From Lentibacter sp. (GTDB taxonomy: Bacteria > Pseudomonadota > Alphaproteobacteria > Rhodobacterales > Rhodobacteraceae), in contig JADGEJ010000004.1 in assembly GCA_016744435.1 (NCBI GenBank), positions 52,638 to 116,637 of the forward strand: a DNA stretch of 64,000 nucleotides, given 5' to 3'. The position numbers and the translations under genes were made by a program. Positions 36,646 to 45,177 of the stretch are shown here, one piece after another. The notes beneath the pieces are model-generated. The model searched no databases and was not told the origin of the DNA. It saw nothing but the letters and a program-made list of their open reading frames with translations. Each line of letters begins with the position of its first letter. The first letter of the stretch is position 1.

Positions 36646-38625
36646 ATGAGTACTGAAACTAAACTCGACACACTCAAGTTGTGTCTGTTGTCGGACTGGA
36701 AAGTGGAGCGGGGTTCAATTCGAGTTAATCTCCGCGGCCAAAAGCGTCAGGCACTTTTTACACGTTTGGCATTAAATGAAGGTCGACCGATCCATCGGAA
36801 CGATCTGGCAGAATGGTTTTGGCCTTCAGTTGAACCTAACAAAGCCCGTGCTTCTCTCCGACAAGCTTTGACTGATCTGCGTGCAGTCATCGGCGCGCAT
36901 TGTATTGTGTCTGACGGTCTGTCGATTTCGATTAGCTCCACCCTTGTGGACTGCGATGTCGTCGAACTTGCCCTTCAACTTCGCACTGCACTATCGGGTT
37001 CACAGGCACAAACAGCCGAGCTAAGGGGCGTTAAAGAGTTATTGCGAGACTTTTACGGAATTGGCGAAGCACTTGATGATTGGTTGACAGAGACCCGAGT
37101 ACGTCTGCAGGACATGATTTTCGACGCTGCCGGAAAGCGTTTGCAAGACCCAGCTACGCCATCTGAACATCGGTTAAGTTTGGCGCGAGTTGTGTGTGAA
37201 CTCGATGCATTGAACGAATTCGCAATCCGAGCCCAGATGAAGGCCCTCGCCGATCTGAATGACAACGCTGCAGCCCTACGCGTTTATCACGCATTCTATG
37301 AGCATATCGAAGAAGAGCTGGCAGTAGAGCCATCCATAAAAACGCAAGAGCTTGCTGTTGAAATCAAAATGCAATCCCCGCCTGAGCAGTTGGCTCTTGT
37401 CTCGGCGAGCCCGGCTGAGGGGTCGGCTCGCCCTTTAACTTTGGTAGCCGTCATGCCCTTTGAAAGGCTTGGTTGTTTTCAAATTCCTGATCACACTATT
37501 TTGGGTATGCTCGATCAAATCACCTGCAAAATGGCTGGCTTTCGGTCTCCAGCAGTCATCTCTTCAAACAGCACACGACAATTTCTAGGTCAAACAATTA
37601 GCCCAGTCGAGATCGCGCAAAAACTTGATGTGCGCTATGTTCTTGTCGGTTCGATAACTGGGGGTGACGCGGAACCTGTCTTGTCGGTTCAGCTTTGTGA
37701 TGGTGTTAACGGGCGGGTTCACTGGGCAAAAACCCTCAAACTCAATTTGCCAGGCGCACTCAACCAGAGCCTCTCTCTTGCCGAAGATATCGCGCGCGCC
37801 GTGGAGCCATCACTCAACCTAGCCGAGCTTGACCGAGCGCGCATAATTTCACCTGAAGCTCTTGAGCCTCATCACTTGGTTCTTCAAGCCAAGGAGCTTA
37901 TGTTTCAGTTATCACCTGCAGAGTTTGCAGAGGCCCGCAACCTGATTGATCAAGCGCTTTCGATGGGCGCAAGTTTTGCCCCAGCTTTTGCCCTGTCTGC
38001 GGAATGGTACGCCATTAACTTGTGGCAGGGCTGGTCGCAGCGAAGCCATGTGGAAAGCACAACACTTGCAGAACATGCCCGACGTGCGATGCAGTATTCA
38101 CCAGGTGATGGACGCACGATGGCGCAATGGGGGCACTACAAAATATCGCTTGAACGCGACTTCGGCTCAGCTTTGGCTCTTTTGGAAGAAGCCCAACGGC
38201 TTGCGCCATCAGACTCCGAAACTCTGATCTGGACGGTTCCAACTTTGGCACATAGCGGTCAGGCAGGTCGAGCTGTAAAGAACGGAACCGAGGCACAGCG
38301 GCTTTCTCCTTTCGACCCATTTCAATTTCGCAACGAGCACTTTCTGTCACTTGCGCACTATGCTAATCACGACCACGAAAAGGCCGCGAAGTTGGGGCTC
38401 GCTTGTTTCTCAAAAGCGCCGCGCTATGGCTCGAACTTGCGAGTGACAATTGCTGCGCTTAATGCGGGCGGGCGTTTTCGCGAAGCTGTTGAGCTTGCAG
38501 AGCACCATGCGCGCGCTGAGCCGCAATACTCCTTGATCAATGTGCGCAACAAAATGGGCTTTCGCGATAGGCAGACCCAAGACATCTACGTCAAACGGCT
38601 CCTTGCTGCCGGAATTGCCGCATAG
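36646..38625 (+). CDS. SARP/BTAD-like transcriptional regulator with TolB-like and TPR regions
   Basis: A 659-residue protein starting at the ATG at 36646 (AGAGGGG upstream; the ORF track begins at 36568). An N-terminal winged helix (GQKRQALFTRLALNEGRPIH, WPSVEPNKARASLRQALTDL) is followed by a BTAD-type bacterial transcriptional activator domain to about residue 250. Then comes a TolB/adenylate-cyclase-associated domain (VAVMPFERLG, LDVRYVLVGSI) and C-terminal TPR-like helices (LAPSDSETLIW, LSPFDPFQF). It is cytoplasmic and lacks a membrane helix. It heads, and probably controls, the peroxidase/protease cluster that follows. Confidence 0.85.
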   Translation: MSTETKLDTLKLCLLSDWKVERGSIRVNLRGQKRQALFTRLALNEGRPIHRNDLAEWFWPSVEPNKARASLRQALTDLRAVIGAHCIVSDGLSISISSTLVDCDVVELALQLRTALSGSQAQTAELRGVKELLRDFYGIGEALDDWLTETRVRLQDMIFDAAGKRLQDPATPSEHRLSLARVVCELDALNEFAIRAQMKALADLNDNAAALRVYHAFYEHIEEELAVEPSIKTQELAVEIKMQSPPEQLALVSASPAEGSARPLTLVAVMPFERLGCFQIPDHTILGMLDQITCKMAGFRSPAVISSNSTRQFLGQTISPVEIAQKLDVRYVLVGSITGGDAEPVLSVQLCDGVNGRVHWAKTLKLNLPGALNQSLSLAEDIARAVEPSLNLAELDRARIISPEALEPHHLVLQAKELMFQLSPAEFAEARNLIDQALSMGASFAPAFALSAEWYAINLWQGWSQRSHVESTTLAEHARRAMQYSPGDGRTMAQWGHYKISLERDFGSALALLEEAQRLAPSDSETLIWTVPTLAHSGQAGRAVKNGTEAQRLSPFDPFQFRNEHFLSLAHYANHDHEKAAKLGLACFSKAPRYGSNLRVTIAALNAGGRFREAVELAEHHARAEPQYSLINVRNKMGFRDRQTQDIYVKRLLAAGIAA

Positions 38626-38723
38626 AGCAAGCTCTTGCTGGCTGTAGATTTAGTAGAATTGACGCCTATTTGACGCCCTTATGTTTCAACAGTTTAGAAG
38701 CGCAAAACAAGGGAAGCTAAATC

Positions 38724-39596
38724 ATGTTCATTTTACCTGGCAGCCACGGCAATTCGCACGGCAACTCACATGGTAACTCGCACGGCAATTCGCACGGCAA
38801 CAGTGGCCTGGCAATGGCTCCAGCCGGAGGGATCACCTTACCAGTGGCGCTGCCTATCTACCTTGGTGAAGGCGAGTTGATGCCAATTGAACCAGGCAAG
38901 TTCAAAGACACTGAAGTGCACCCGGACCTCTGGATTTTGCCACATCTGCCGAGGCTTCTGAGCAAGGTCATGCCCGATACAGATGAAAAGGGTAAAGGCT
39001 ATCTAAAGCTCCAAAAAATCATTGATGACCACCAAGGCGGCATAGAAACAGATCTTGCGCGGGCCTTGAATGCGCGGGACGCGAATTTGGCCACCTTTGG
39101 TGCAGAAGCGGTAGATCAGTCGGGTGATTTCAAGCACTACTTCCATGCTTTGTTGTCGCTCAATCCACGCGACCACAAGCACACAATGCGCCTGATCTCA
39201 CTGGTTTACGCCGCCTCGGGCGTGGTTGGAATGGCCTGGAAACTAGCCTTCATGCGGGAGCGCCCTGCTCAGGTTTGGCCTGGTCTGTTCCCTGCTCTGC
39301 CAACACCACCACATCCGTCGTTTCCGAGCAATCACTCTTTGCAGGCGTATACAGTCGCGGAAATTCTGATCAAGGTGATTGCCGCTGTTCACCCGAACGC
39401 AACACCTTACTTACGCGAGCTCGCGACGCGGATCGCGCTAAACCGTGAGTATGTCGGGATCCACTTTGCAACTGACACCGAAGCGGGAAAGTGCATCGCG
39501 AGCGACCTAAAACTTCAACTCGTTAAAGATGACACTGTGAAAGAATTGATCGACTTGGCTCTTGGAGAACTAACTCTGTCTGCGAAAGGGTTATGA
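38724..39596 (+). CDS. PAP2/vanadium haloperoxidase-like protein with HGNS repeats
   Basis: A 290-residue protein. The N-terminus has six SHGN(S) units encoded by 12-bp DNA repeats. The catalytic part carries all three motifs of the PAP2/vanadium haloperoxidase fold: KLAFMRERP (KX6RP), PSFPSNHS (PSGH-like, with Asn for Gly) and NREYVGIHFATD (RX5HX3D). No signal peptide or transmembrane bundle is seen, unlike lipid phosphatases, so a soluble acid phosphatase or haloperoxidase is more likely. It lies 98 bp after the regulator gene and 1 bp before the papain-like gene. Confidence 0.8.
   Translation: MFILPGSHGNSHGNSHGNSHGNSHGNSGLAMAPAGGITLPVALPIYLGEGELMPIEPGKFKDTEVHPDLWILPHLPRLLSKVMPDTDEKGKGYLKLQKIIDDHQGGIETDLARALNARDANLATFGAEAVDQSGDFKHYFHALLSLNPRDHKHTMRLISLVYAASGVVGMAWKLAFMRERPAQVWPGLFPALPTPPHPSFPSNHSLQAYTVAEILIKVIAAVHPNATPYLRELATRIALNREYVGIHFATDTEAGKCIASDLKLQLVKDDTVKELIDLALGELTLSAKGL
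38736..38804 (+). repeat. 12-bp tandem repeats encoding (SHGN)n
   Basis: About six near-identical copies of GGCAAYTCRCAY occur at the 5' end of the haloperoxidase-like gene and encode a His-Gly-Asn-Ser repeat. Such repeats can change copy number by slippage without breaking the frame, because the unit is a multiple of three. A metal-binding His-rich tail is possible. Confidence 0.85.
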
Positions 39597-39597
39597 G

Positions 39598-40647
39598 ATG
39601 TCTAATCGCAATATAGCAACAGGCGGGGCAATACCGGGCGCTTGGAACACAAAGCTTGGCATAACTTTCGGGGAGAACGCCGAAGAGATCCATGCCATTA
39701 TCCCACGGCAAAGCGCATTTATCTCAGCATTCGCAGGTCAATTCATAGAGCGTTTTGTCGATCCGCAGCTGCGTGCAGATTTAGTCGCGCCTGCAAAGAA
39801 ACTCGTCGAATGGTCTGTTCGCGACCAAGGCCGAAGAGCGACTTGCACCGCCTTTGCTGTCGCTGCAATGGAAGAACTCTGGCGGGCGACAGATGCAGAC
39901 TTGCCCGACCTGTCGGAAGAGTTTCTCTATGACGCCGCAAGAAGCAAATCATTCGATGACGTTAACATCCACCTGCCTGAGGGGAAACGCGACGCGCTTA
40001 CGCAATCGGGTGCGATTTTTCTGAAACAGGCGATGGTTGCGATGCAAAGCAACGGCATCTGCCTTGAGGATGAGGCCCCCTATAACAAGCGCGCCCTCGC
40101 CAACGCGCGGATCAAGCCCGACGGTAAGGCCATTGCGAGAGCCCTAGGGCGACAGCCTGACACTGGCTATGTCCACAATGTCGTCGATGACAAGAATGGC
40201 CATGTTGTCGGAGAAAAGCGCGACTGGACGACACCCCTAAAAGACGGTGAACGCGTTTCTGATATTTTGCTTAGTGCAATACAGAACCAACGTGCTGTTG
40301 CCGCCGGCTTTGCCGTTTTGAACGGCGTGGGCCGCGGTGCCTGGTTTGGTTCGGTGCCGTTCCTGACAGGGGCCGTTACCTACCCGGATGACTCTATCGC
40401 AAGAGGCCTGCACCCGACCGGAGGACATGCTGTCTGTATCGTTGGATTTGTCGCAGATCAGAGCGACAATCCATCCAACAACAGCGGATGGTTTGCTTTC
40501 CGCAACTCTTTGGGGCGGCATAGATTTGCCCGCGATGCAAAGCCAAATGCAAAGCCGCCAGCCTCGTCATTGCCTGGCTATGGCCTGATCTCGTCTGCCG
40601 ATGTGGACCGCTATTGCTGGGAGTATCTTTTCAGGGAAAAGACCTAG
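39598..40647 (+). CDS. Papain-like (C1A) cysteine peptidase
   Basis: A 349-residue protein with the papain triad in order: WSVRDQGRRATCTAFAVAAM holds the oxyanion Gln and catalytic Cys (about residue 82), GGHAVCIVGF the His, and GWFAFRNSLG the Asn. There is no signal peptide and no clear propeptide. It is translationally close to the PAP2-like gene (1-bp gap). Its stop lies in CTAG, which also contains the stop of the convergent trypsin-like gene. Confidence 0.88.
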   Translation: MSNRNIATGGAIPGAWNTKLGITFGENAEEIHAIIPRQSAFISAFAGQFIERFVDPQLRADLVAPAKKLVEWSVRDQGRRATCTAFAVAAMEELWRATDADLPDLSEEFLYDAARSKSFDDVNIHLPEGKRDALTQSGAIFLKQAMVAMQSNGICLEDEAPYNKRALANARIKPDGKAIARALGRQPDTGYVHNVVDDKNGHVVGEKRDWTTPLKDGERVSDILLSAIQNQRAVAAGFAVLNGVGRGAWFGSVPFLTGAVTYPDDSIARGLHPTGGHAVCIVGFVADQSDNPSNNSGWFAFRNSLGRHRFARDAKPNAKPPASSLPGYGLISSADVDRYCWEYLFREKT

Positions 40648-41576
40648 GCACCAAAGGACGCAAGCGCATCATCTATGTCAGACCAAGACAATGCGAAGGC
40701 CGTTTTTCCTGAACCCGCAAACACGATCCCGACCAGCAGCAGGTGTTTGGGCGTTAAAGCCCGCACCAAGGCCGATCCGGAATGGCCCGGCATAACTTCT
40801 CCAGACTTCGCGGTGAGCTGGAAGACGCGACCAAACTGTAGGCTCCGGCCCGTTGGCGTATCAGTCACAATGATACCTTCAGACAACTCGGTGATCTGCG
40901 ATAGCGTAACAAGCCGAAGGGTCCCCTGTGCCTTTGAAGCATAGGTGTAAACACGCCGCGACGCACCCTGCGGCGAAGCACTGAGACGTCCTACCTTCTT
41001 TATGCGTTGGTTTTTGAAAGGTTCAATCGCGTATGGCGCGGCAAATTTTTCCGCCCCGGGATCAAGCCGGATGAGGGCAACATCATGCAGATTGATGGCG
41101 TCATCACGGTAGGGCGAGTGCCCCGCGACCGTGCCAATACGCGTGCGTTGCCCCCCGATATCAACCAACACTGCCTGCCCTGCAGCATTCCCATTTGGGG
41201 CCGTGACAACATGAGCATTTGTAACTCCGAACACCCCTTTCTTGCTGCGCGACACAAATGCCAACGTGCCGCTGCGCTGTTGTGAGCCGTCGATCACGAT
41301 GTCTGCACCGTCTAGTACAGAATTGATAGTTGTAAAGGCCGCTGCAGGAGCTTCAACAATGTCGGTTTCAATTGTGCCCGCTGGTGTGACGATAACCTCA
41401 GGAATGAGCTTACCGCTTGGCTGCCCCTTGCTTTCGACCATTATCCGCGCGGCGTAGGTTTTGCGGCTTTCCCCAGCGGAGTACTTTTCGCCGACCCCGA
41501 CAGCGTTGACGTCAGGGTGCGATGCTAGCTTGTCTCGTACATACGACACGCATGCGCGTGCTTCGCTGATCTTCAT
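40644..41576 (-). CDS. Trypsin-like serine peptidase
   Basis: A 310-residue protein. The triad is visible: His in GVTNAHVVTA, Asp in LHDVALIRLD, Ser in MPGHSGSALV. An N-terminal ~90-residue domain (ACVSYVRDKLASHPDVNAVG, VGEKYSAG) precedes the protease and has no signal peptide. It overlaps by 4 bp the upstream lipoprotein gene (ATGA). Cytoplasmic trypsin-like proteases with small N-terminal domains occur in conflict-type systems, but here that is only analogy. Confidence 0.85.
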   Translation of the reverse strand: MKISEARACVSYVRDKLASHPDVNAVGVGEKYSAGESRKTYAARIMVESKGQPSGKLIPEVIVTPAGTIETDIVEAPAAAFTTINSVLDGADIVIDGSQQRSGTLAFVSRSKKGVFGVTNAHVVTAPNGNAAGQAVLVDIGGQRTRIGTVAGHSPYRDDAINLHDVALIRLDPGAEKFAAPYAIEPFKNQRIKKVGRLSASPQGASRRVYTYASKAQGTLRLVTLSQITELSEGIIVTDTPTGRSLQFGRVFQLTAKSGEVMPGHSGSALVRALTPKHLLLVGIVFAGSGKTAFALSWSDIDDALASFGA

Positions 41577-42133
41577 GACGAACCCGAGGCGTCTGTGATG
41601 TCCGGGTTGTCCGTCGTCAGGTCTTTTGAGGCGGGCAAAAGTATTGTTGATTGAGCTACCACTTCGCCCAGTGGGATGTCTTTGAGTTTGCGCAACCCTT
41701 TCAACTCGCCGTCGTCGCCAAACACGAAGGCGTAGATGGCAACGTCACCAGCCCCCGAAACCGTGCCCGATGCTGTTTGCGTTGTCGGAAGCTTGGCTTC
41801 GACAATCTTATTTGCAATGTCCAGCAAACCACTCACGGCAGCGGTGCTATCTTGGTTGCTCTTGACGAGTTGCAGGGAGCCGTTGTCACTGTAAGTAACT
41901 TGAAGGTCGTGCTTGGCAAGAAACGTTCCAAACTGAAGGACACGTTTTTTGCTGCGATCAGGGAGGAACTTTATGTTTGCCTGACCGCCTGCGACGACAA
42001 GGACAGGCATCACTTCGTAGTGCACTAAGCCGCGGGTTTCGGTATCGTTTGGATCCACAGGTACGCTGGTGACATATGCGCATCCTGACATGGATGCCGT
42101 CATTGATGTAAGTAATAAGGCACGCAAAATCAT
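41573..42133 (-). CDS. Lipoprotein of unknown function
   Basis: A 186-residue protein with a lipoprotein leader (MILRALLLTSMTASMSGC), the Cys being about residue 18. The mature part has no recognised domain. It sits between the haem peroxidase and the trypsin-like protease, overlapping the latter by 4 bp, so it is the only evidently exported product of the cluster. Confidence 0.75.
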   Translation of the reverse strand: MILRALLLTSMTASMSGCAYVTSVPVDPNDTETRGLVHYEVMPVLVVAGGQANIKFLPDRSKKRVLQFGTFLAKHDLQVTYSDNGSLQLVKSNQDSTAAVSGLLDIANKIVEAKLPTTQTASGTVSGAGDVAIYAFVFGDDGELKGLRKLKDIPLGEVVAQSTILLPASKDLTTDNPDITDASGSS

Positions 42134-42202
42134 GGGGTATTCCTTTCTTAGGGGGTGGGCGCGCTGAAATCCAAGGGAGGGTGGGTCCAGCGCGCCAGGT
42201 GG

Positions 42203-43783
42203 TTAGGCGTTGCGAGTGTCTTGCAACGCGTCCACAACTGGGAATCGCAGATCAGTCCACGCAAGCATATCTGCAATTGTTGCAATCGGGGCCGATGCGC
42301 TTAACGTGGCTTGCGCTTTATCAGGTTGCCAGTGAGCATTGGGCGACAGGATCGACGTGCGCGAGGTTAAGACCAAAGTGAAGAAAGTATCGGCCACAAT
42401 GGTTGAGCCCAAAGGCCCCAAACGTGCACCGTCGTTAGCGACGGCTGCCTCGATCAGGATGTAAAGCCAAAGAGGTGTGCGCTCATAGAGTTGCAAAGCC
42501 TCCATTGTCTCTTGGAAACTCTCATCGAGAACGCTTTGCATTTGTTTCTTTGTAAGCATGCGCACCGAAGGCAACAACCGTGACACATCTTGCCCTGAAG
42601 GCAGGGCTCGCATCGCGCCGCGGCGCAGGTTGAGCATTGCAAGGTTATTCATTTTGAGCGGCATTTTTGGCAGCATGCCCAAGACAGGCGCAATGTAAGG
42701 ATCAAGAGCCTTGGTCATGTTCAAAGCACCCTCAGCAGAGCCCGTTAGGTTGGGGAAGTTGCGGCCCGATAAATCGTAAAGCCGCCGGAAATCTGCAACC
42801 CAGTTGGTCGGCAAGGTCGGCAGCCCTGCCAAATCACCGCTGTGCTCTGTGAACCGGAAGAGCTGGTCAAAGTTGGCTGGGCTAGGGACTACAGCGCCGC
42901 CAGTGCTAAAGTTCGCATTCCACTCGTAGCTTTCACGAACTTGACTATGGCCCAGCCGGAAGCCCGCTACCGAAAACTCAAGCGGCATTAAGGCCTGTTC
43001 GCCCGGCCCCTGGGGCAGTGCCTTGCGGTTCCCACCAACGATGATGTCCTGATACACCTCGGCATCTAGAATGCGCGGCAGATAGTCATGCAGCACAATG
43101 TGCTGATAGTGACGGGTGACAAGATCACGCGCGATTTCAACAATGGTTGATGGCGCGGTGCCGGGGTTGGCTTCGGCCAGCGTTTCGGCGACCGCATTGT
43201 GAAAGTGCAGAAACATCAGGTGAGTTTGGGCAACGGCTAAGTTTTCGTCGTTGCGCGGATCTCCGATGGTGGCTACTTTAGATTGCCGTGGTAGATCGGC
43301 CAAGATCGGCTTTCCAGATGCGGCAGCCCCCGGTGACGGGCTTGTCGCGCCAATGGTGAAACGAAACCCACTCATCAAACGGCCGTCCGCCCCCGAAAGC
43401 GAACCATATAGACTATCGAGATCTAGGCTTGGTGAACGCTCTTGCGACAGAGCACCGTCGTGGGTTGGCTCAATCGCGTCGGTGCCAGAGATATCGCCTT
43501 CTTTGGCGATCGGTGTGACATCCATGGTGATGTCATGATCAATGAATTGGCCCAAATAGGTGTAACCTGCGGGCACTTCTGTGTCGCGGCGCTCAGCTTC
43601 CGAGCGCGAGGTCATGTGGTTTCCAAGTCGGTCGCAGGTCGATTGCTTCAGCAACATTGGTGGGGCTTCGTTCGGGCTAAACATGCGCCCAAACATGAAC
43701 CCAGTCGACTTGTCTGTCGCTGGGCCTTCCCCTTGGATTTCGATATTTTCTTTGATTCCATGTTGTGGTTTTGATGTGTCCAT
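42203..43783 (-). CDS. Animal-type haem peroxidase
   Basis: A 526-residue peroxidase of the peroxidase-cyclooxygenase superfamily. The distal site is TYLGQFIDHDITMD (His plus the Ca/haem-linked Asp); GDPRNDENLAVAQTHLMFLH follows, and the proximal His is in FSVAGFRLGHSQVRESY. The ATG at 43783 is preceded by AGGGAG; the ORF track starts 33 bp earlier. No signal peptide is seen. Bacterial members oxidise halides or organic substrates with H2O2. It leads a minus-strand operon with the lipoprotein and trypsin-like genes. Confidence 0.9.
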   Translation of the reverse strand: MDTSKPQHGIKENIEIQGEGPATDKSTGFMFGRMFSPNEAPPMLLKQSTCDRLGNHMTSRSEAERRDTEVPAGYTYLGQFIDHDITMDVTPIAKEGDISGTDAIEPTHDGALSQERSPSLDLDSLYGSLSGADGRLMSGFRFTIGATSPSPGAAASGKPILADLPRQSKVATIGDPRNDENLAVAQTHLMFLHFHNAVAETLAEANPGTAPSTIVEIARDLVTRHYQHIVLHDYLPRILDAEVYQDIIVGGNRKALPQGPGEQALMPLEFSVAGFRLGHSQVRESYEWNANFSTGGAVVPSPANFDQLFRFTEHSGDLAGLPTLPTNWVADFRRLYDLSGRNFPNLTGSAEGALNMTKALDPYIAPVLGMLPKMPLKMNNLAMLNLRRGAMRALPSGQDVSRLLPSVRMLTKKQMQSVLDESFQETMEALQLYERTPLWLYILIEAAVANDGARLGPLGSTIVADTFFTLVLTSRTSILSPNAHWQPDKAQATLSASAPIATIADMLAWTDLRFPVVDALQDTRNA

Positions 43784-44346
43784 GATGGCGCTCCCTATTG
43801 AAATGGATGCGGCCAAAACACCTCGTGAACGTCAACGCAACGTCAGTTGACAGTCAATAAAAGCGTCAATGTCTGCTACCTAACATTCACTACAATACTA
43901 CTGAAAATGCCAATCTTAGAAACACCACGCCAACTTCAGGAGGGCTCATTGCCTTTCTAACGCTCATTCTCGAATACCTTTTGTGCCTTAGTTACTTAGA
44001 CATTCGCCTGAGAATTTGAGGTGGGTTCAGCGTGTCGCTCAGGGGCAAAGGGAAAATGCGCATCCACTCAAAGCAGGATACAATACTGACGCTCTATCTG
44101 ACCATGGACCTAAGATTTCACCTGCCCGGTCATTCTGAGTGCACTCAGATCCTGAAAGTGAATTCGAAAACCGGACTTTCGATACCGCAATGTGAACGGT
44201 AGCCCCCCCCCCTCTATTTCAGAGATGGACGCAAAACCACTTTCTTGCTTCTGAAGTGATTATTGCGATTTTCCGGGCTAAATCCATCCGGTTTGACTAT
44301 GTCGCTGATAACTCTTCCAGACTCCTCAATCTTAAATCCCCATTAA
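43784..44346. other. Gene-poor AT-rich spacer
   Basis: About 560 bp upstream of the haem peroxidase with no ORF I can support. It contains a poly-C run (CCCCCCCCC near 44205) and presumably the peroxidase promoter close to 43800-43900. Past 44346 the sequence enters possible recoded frames. Confidence 0.5.
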
Positions 44347-44628
44347 ATAGCGCATAAACGTTCAATAAATTTTTGACATCCGTCAGTTTCAAAACACAAT
44401 TGAAAGCGCAGCTTTGTAGCTAACCAGATTTTGGACACACCACCGAACATTGATGCGGAGTATGGAGCGCAATTCACCTCATGATGAATGGCGTTTTTTG
44501 TTGATGACGATGGCTTCGTGCGATGCGCCGAGGGAATGGAAATCGGACATATCGAGGAGTGCTTAGAAGAGTGAAGAGCGCTCATAGATTTGACAGAGCT
44601 TTGCAAAACCATAGACTTGTGAGTCTAG
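44347..44628 (+). other. Possible second recoded frame (six TGA, no TAA/TAG)
   Basis: Between TAA 44344 and TAG 44626 the frame is open for 93 codons except for TGA at 44374, 44401, 44482, 44485, 44572 and 44620. The segment MAFFVDDDGFVRCAEGMEIG then HIEECLEE looks protein-like. There is no obvious start and no known domain, and the run is short, so this may be chance. It is listed because it lies just upstream of the recoded recombinase. Confidence 0.25.
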
Positions 44629-44679
44629 AATTAGCCAATAATCCCAAAATGTATGTTTGATCAAAACAGGTATCGCTGA

Positions 44680-45123
44680 ATGCGTGTATTTCTGTATTTG
44701 CGGCAATCCACAAAAATGGAAAGTGGTAAGCAGGTCCAATCCATTGAGGACCAACGCAAGGATTGCGAGGCGGTCGTTGAACGCTGGTGATTGAAAATTG
44801 TTGAGGTCATCGAAGAAGACGAAAGTGCTTGGAAGCCTCATCAAAGACCAAAGTTTAAATACCTACTTAAGCAACTGACTTATCGCAGCCGAAGCAAACG
44901 GCGGGCAGAGGGAATCGTTGCGTGGCATCCAAACCGATTGAGCCGGAATGCGCTAGAAGCCGGTATGATCGTCCAGATGCTTGATGATGAGCTGATCAAG
45001 AACTTGTTCTTTTCTCATGCTTACAGCTTTCACAATGACACGTCCGGAAAAGAGCATCTGACCATCGAGTTTGCCCGCGCCAAGGGGTACAACGATCACC
45101 TTTCAGAAGTGGTCAAGTTCTAA
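44680..45123 (+). CDS. Serine recombinase N-terminal part with in-frame TGA (Gly?)
   Basis: From the ATG at 44680 the frame encodes MRVFLYLRQSTKMESGKQVQ, SIEDQRKDCEAVVERW, then TGA (44788-44790), then LKIVEVIEEDESAWKPHQRP and KFKYLLKQL, with AWHPNRLSRNALEAGMIVQM and a TAA at 45121. This is the catalytic domain of a large serine recombinase, close in style to those of candidate-phyla bacteria (LSIEAQ..., SAKxPGRPxF, AWHPDRLARN). As I recall the family, Gly or another small/polar residue is common at the TGA position, while the conserved Trp of AWHP is TGG, favouring TGA = Gly. The ORF track shows only 44791-45123. It ends early (147 of ~500 residues), so it is truncated. Confidence 0.75.
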
Positions 45124-45130
45124 GAAGGTT

Positions 45131-45151
45131 GCGGCCCCGCACTGGGGCCGC
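45131..45151 (+). terminator. GC-rich hairpin after the recoded recombinase
   Basis: GCGGCCCC-GCACT-GGGGCCGC, an 8-bp perfect stem, lies 7 bp after the TAA and before the radical SAM gene. It has no T-tract, so it may be a terminator or an attenuator-like element. Confidence 0.45.
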
Positions 45152-45177
45152 TTCACCACCTCGGCAGGAGCAAAATC

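Noticed and set aside
38736-38804. CRISPR array
   Set aside because: The repeats are 12 bp, contiguous and in frame inside a gene, with no spacers.
44343-44612. 89-residue minus-strand ORF
   Set aside because: It has no start signal and no family, and it lies opposite the possible recoded segment.
44680-45123. TGA read as Trp (code 4, Mycoplasma-like or some phages)
   Set aside because: Trp at conserved recombinase positions is encoded by TGG, and the TGA column suits Gly. It cannot be fully excluded without alignments.
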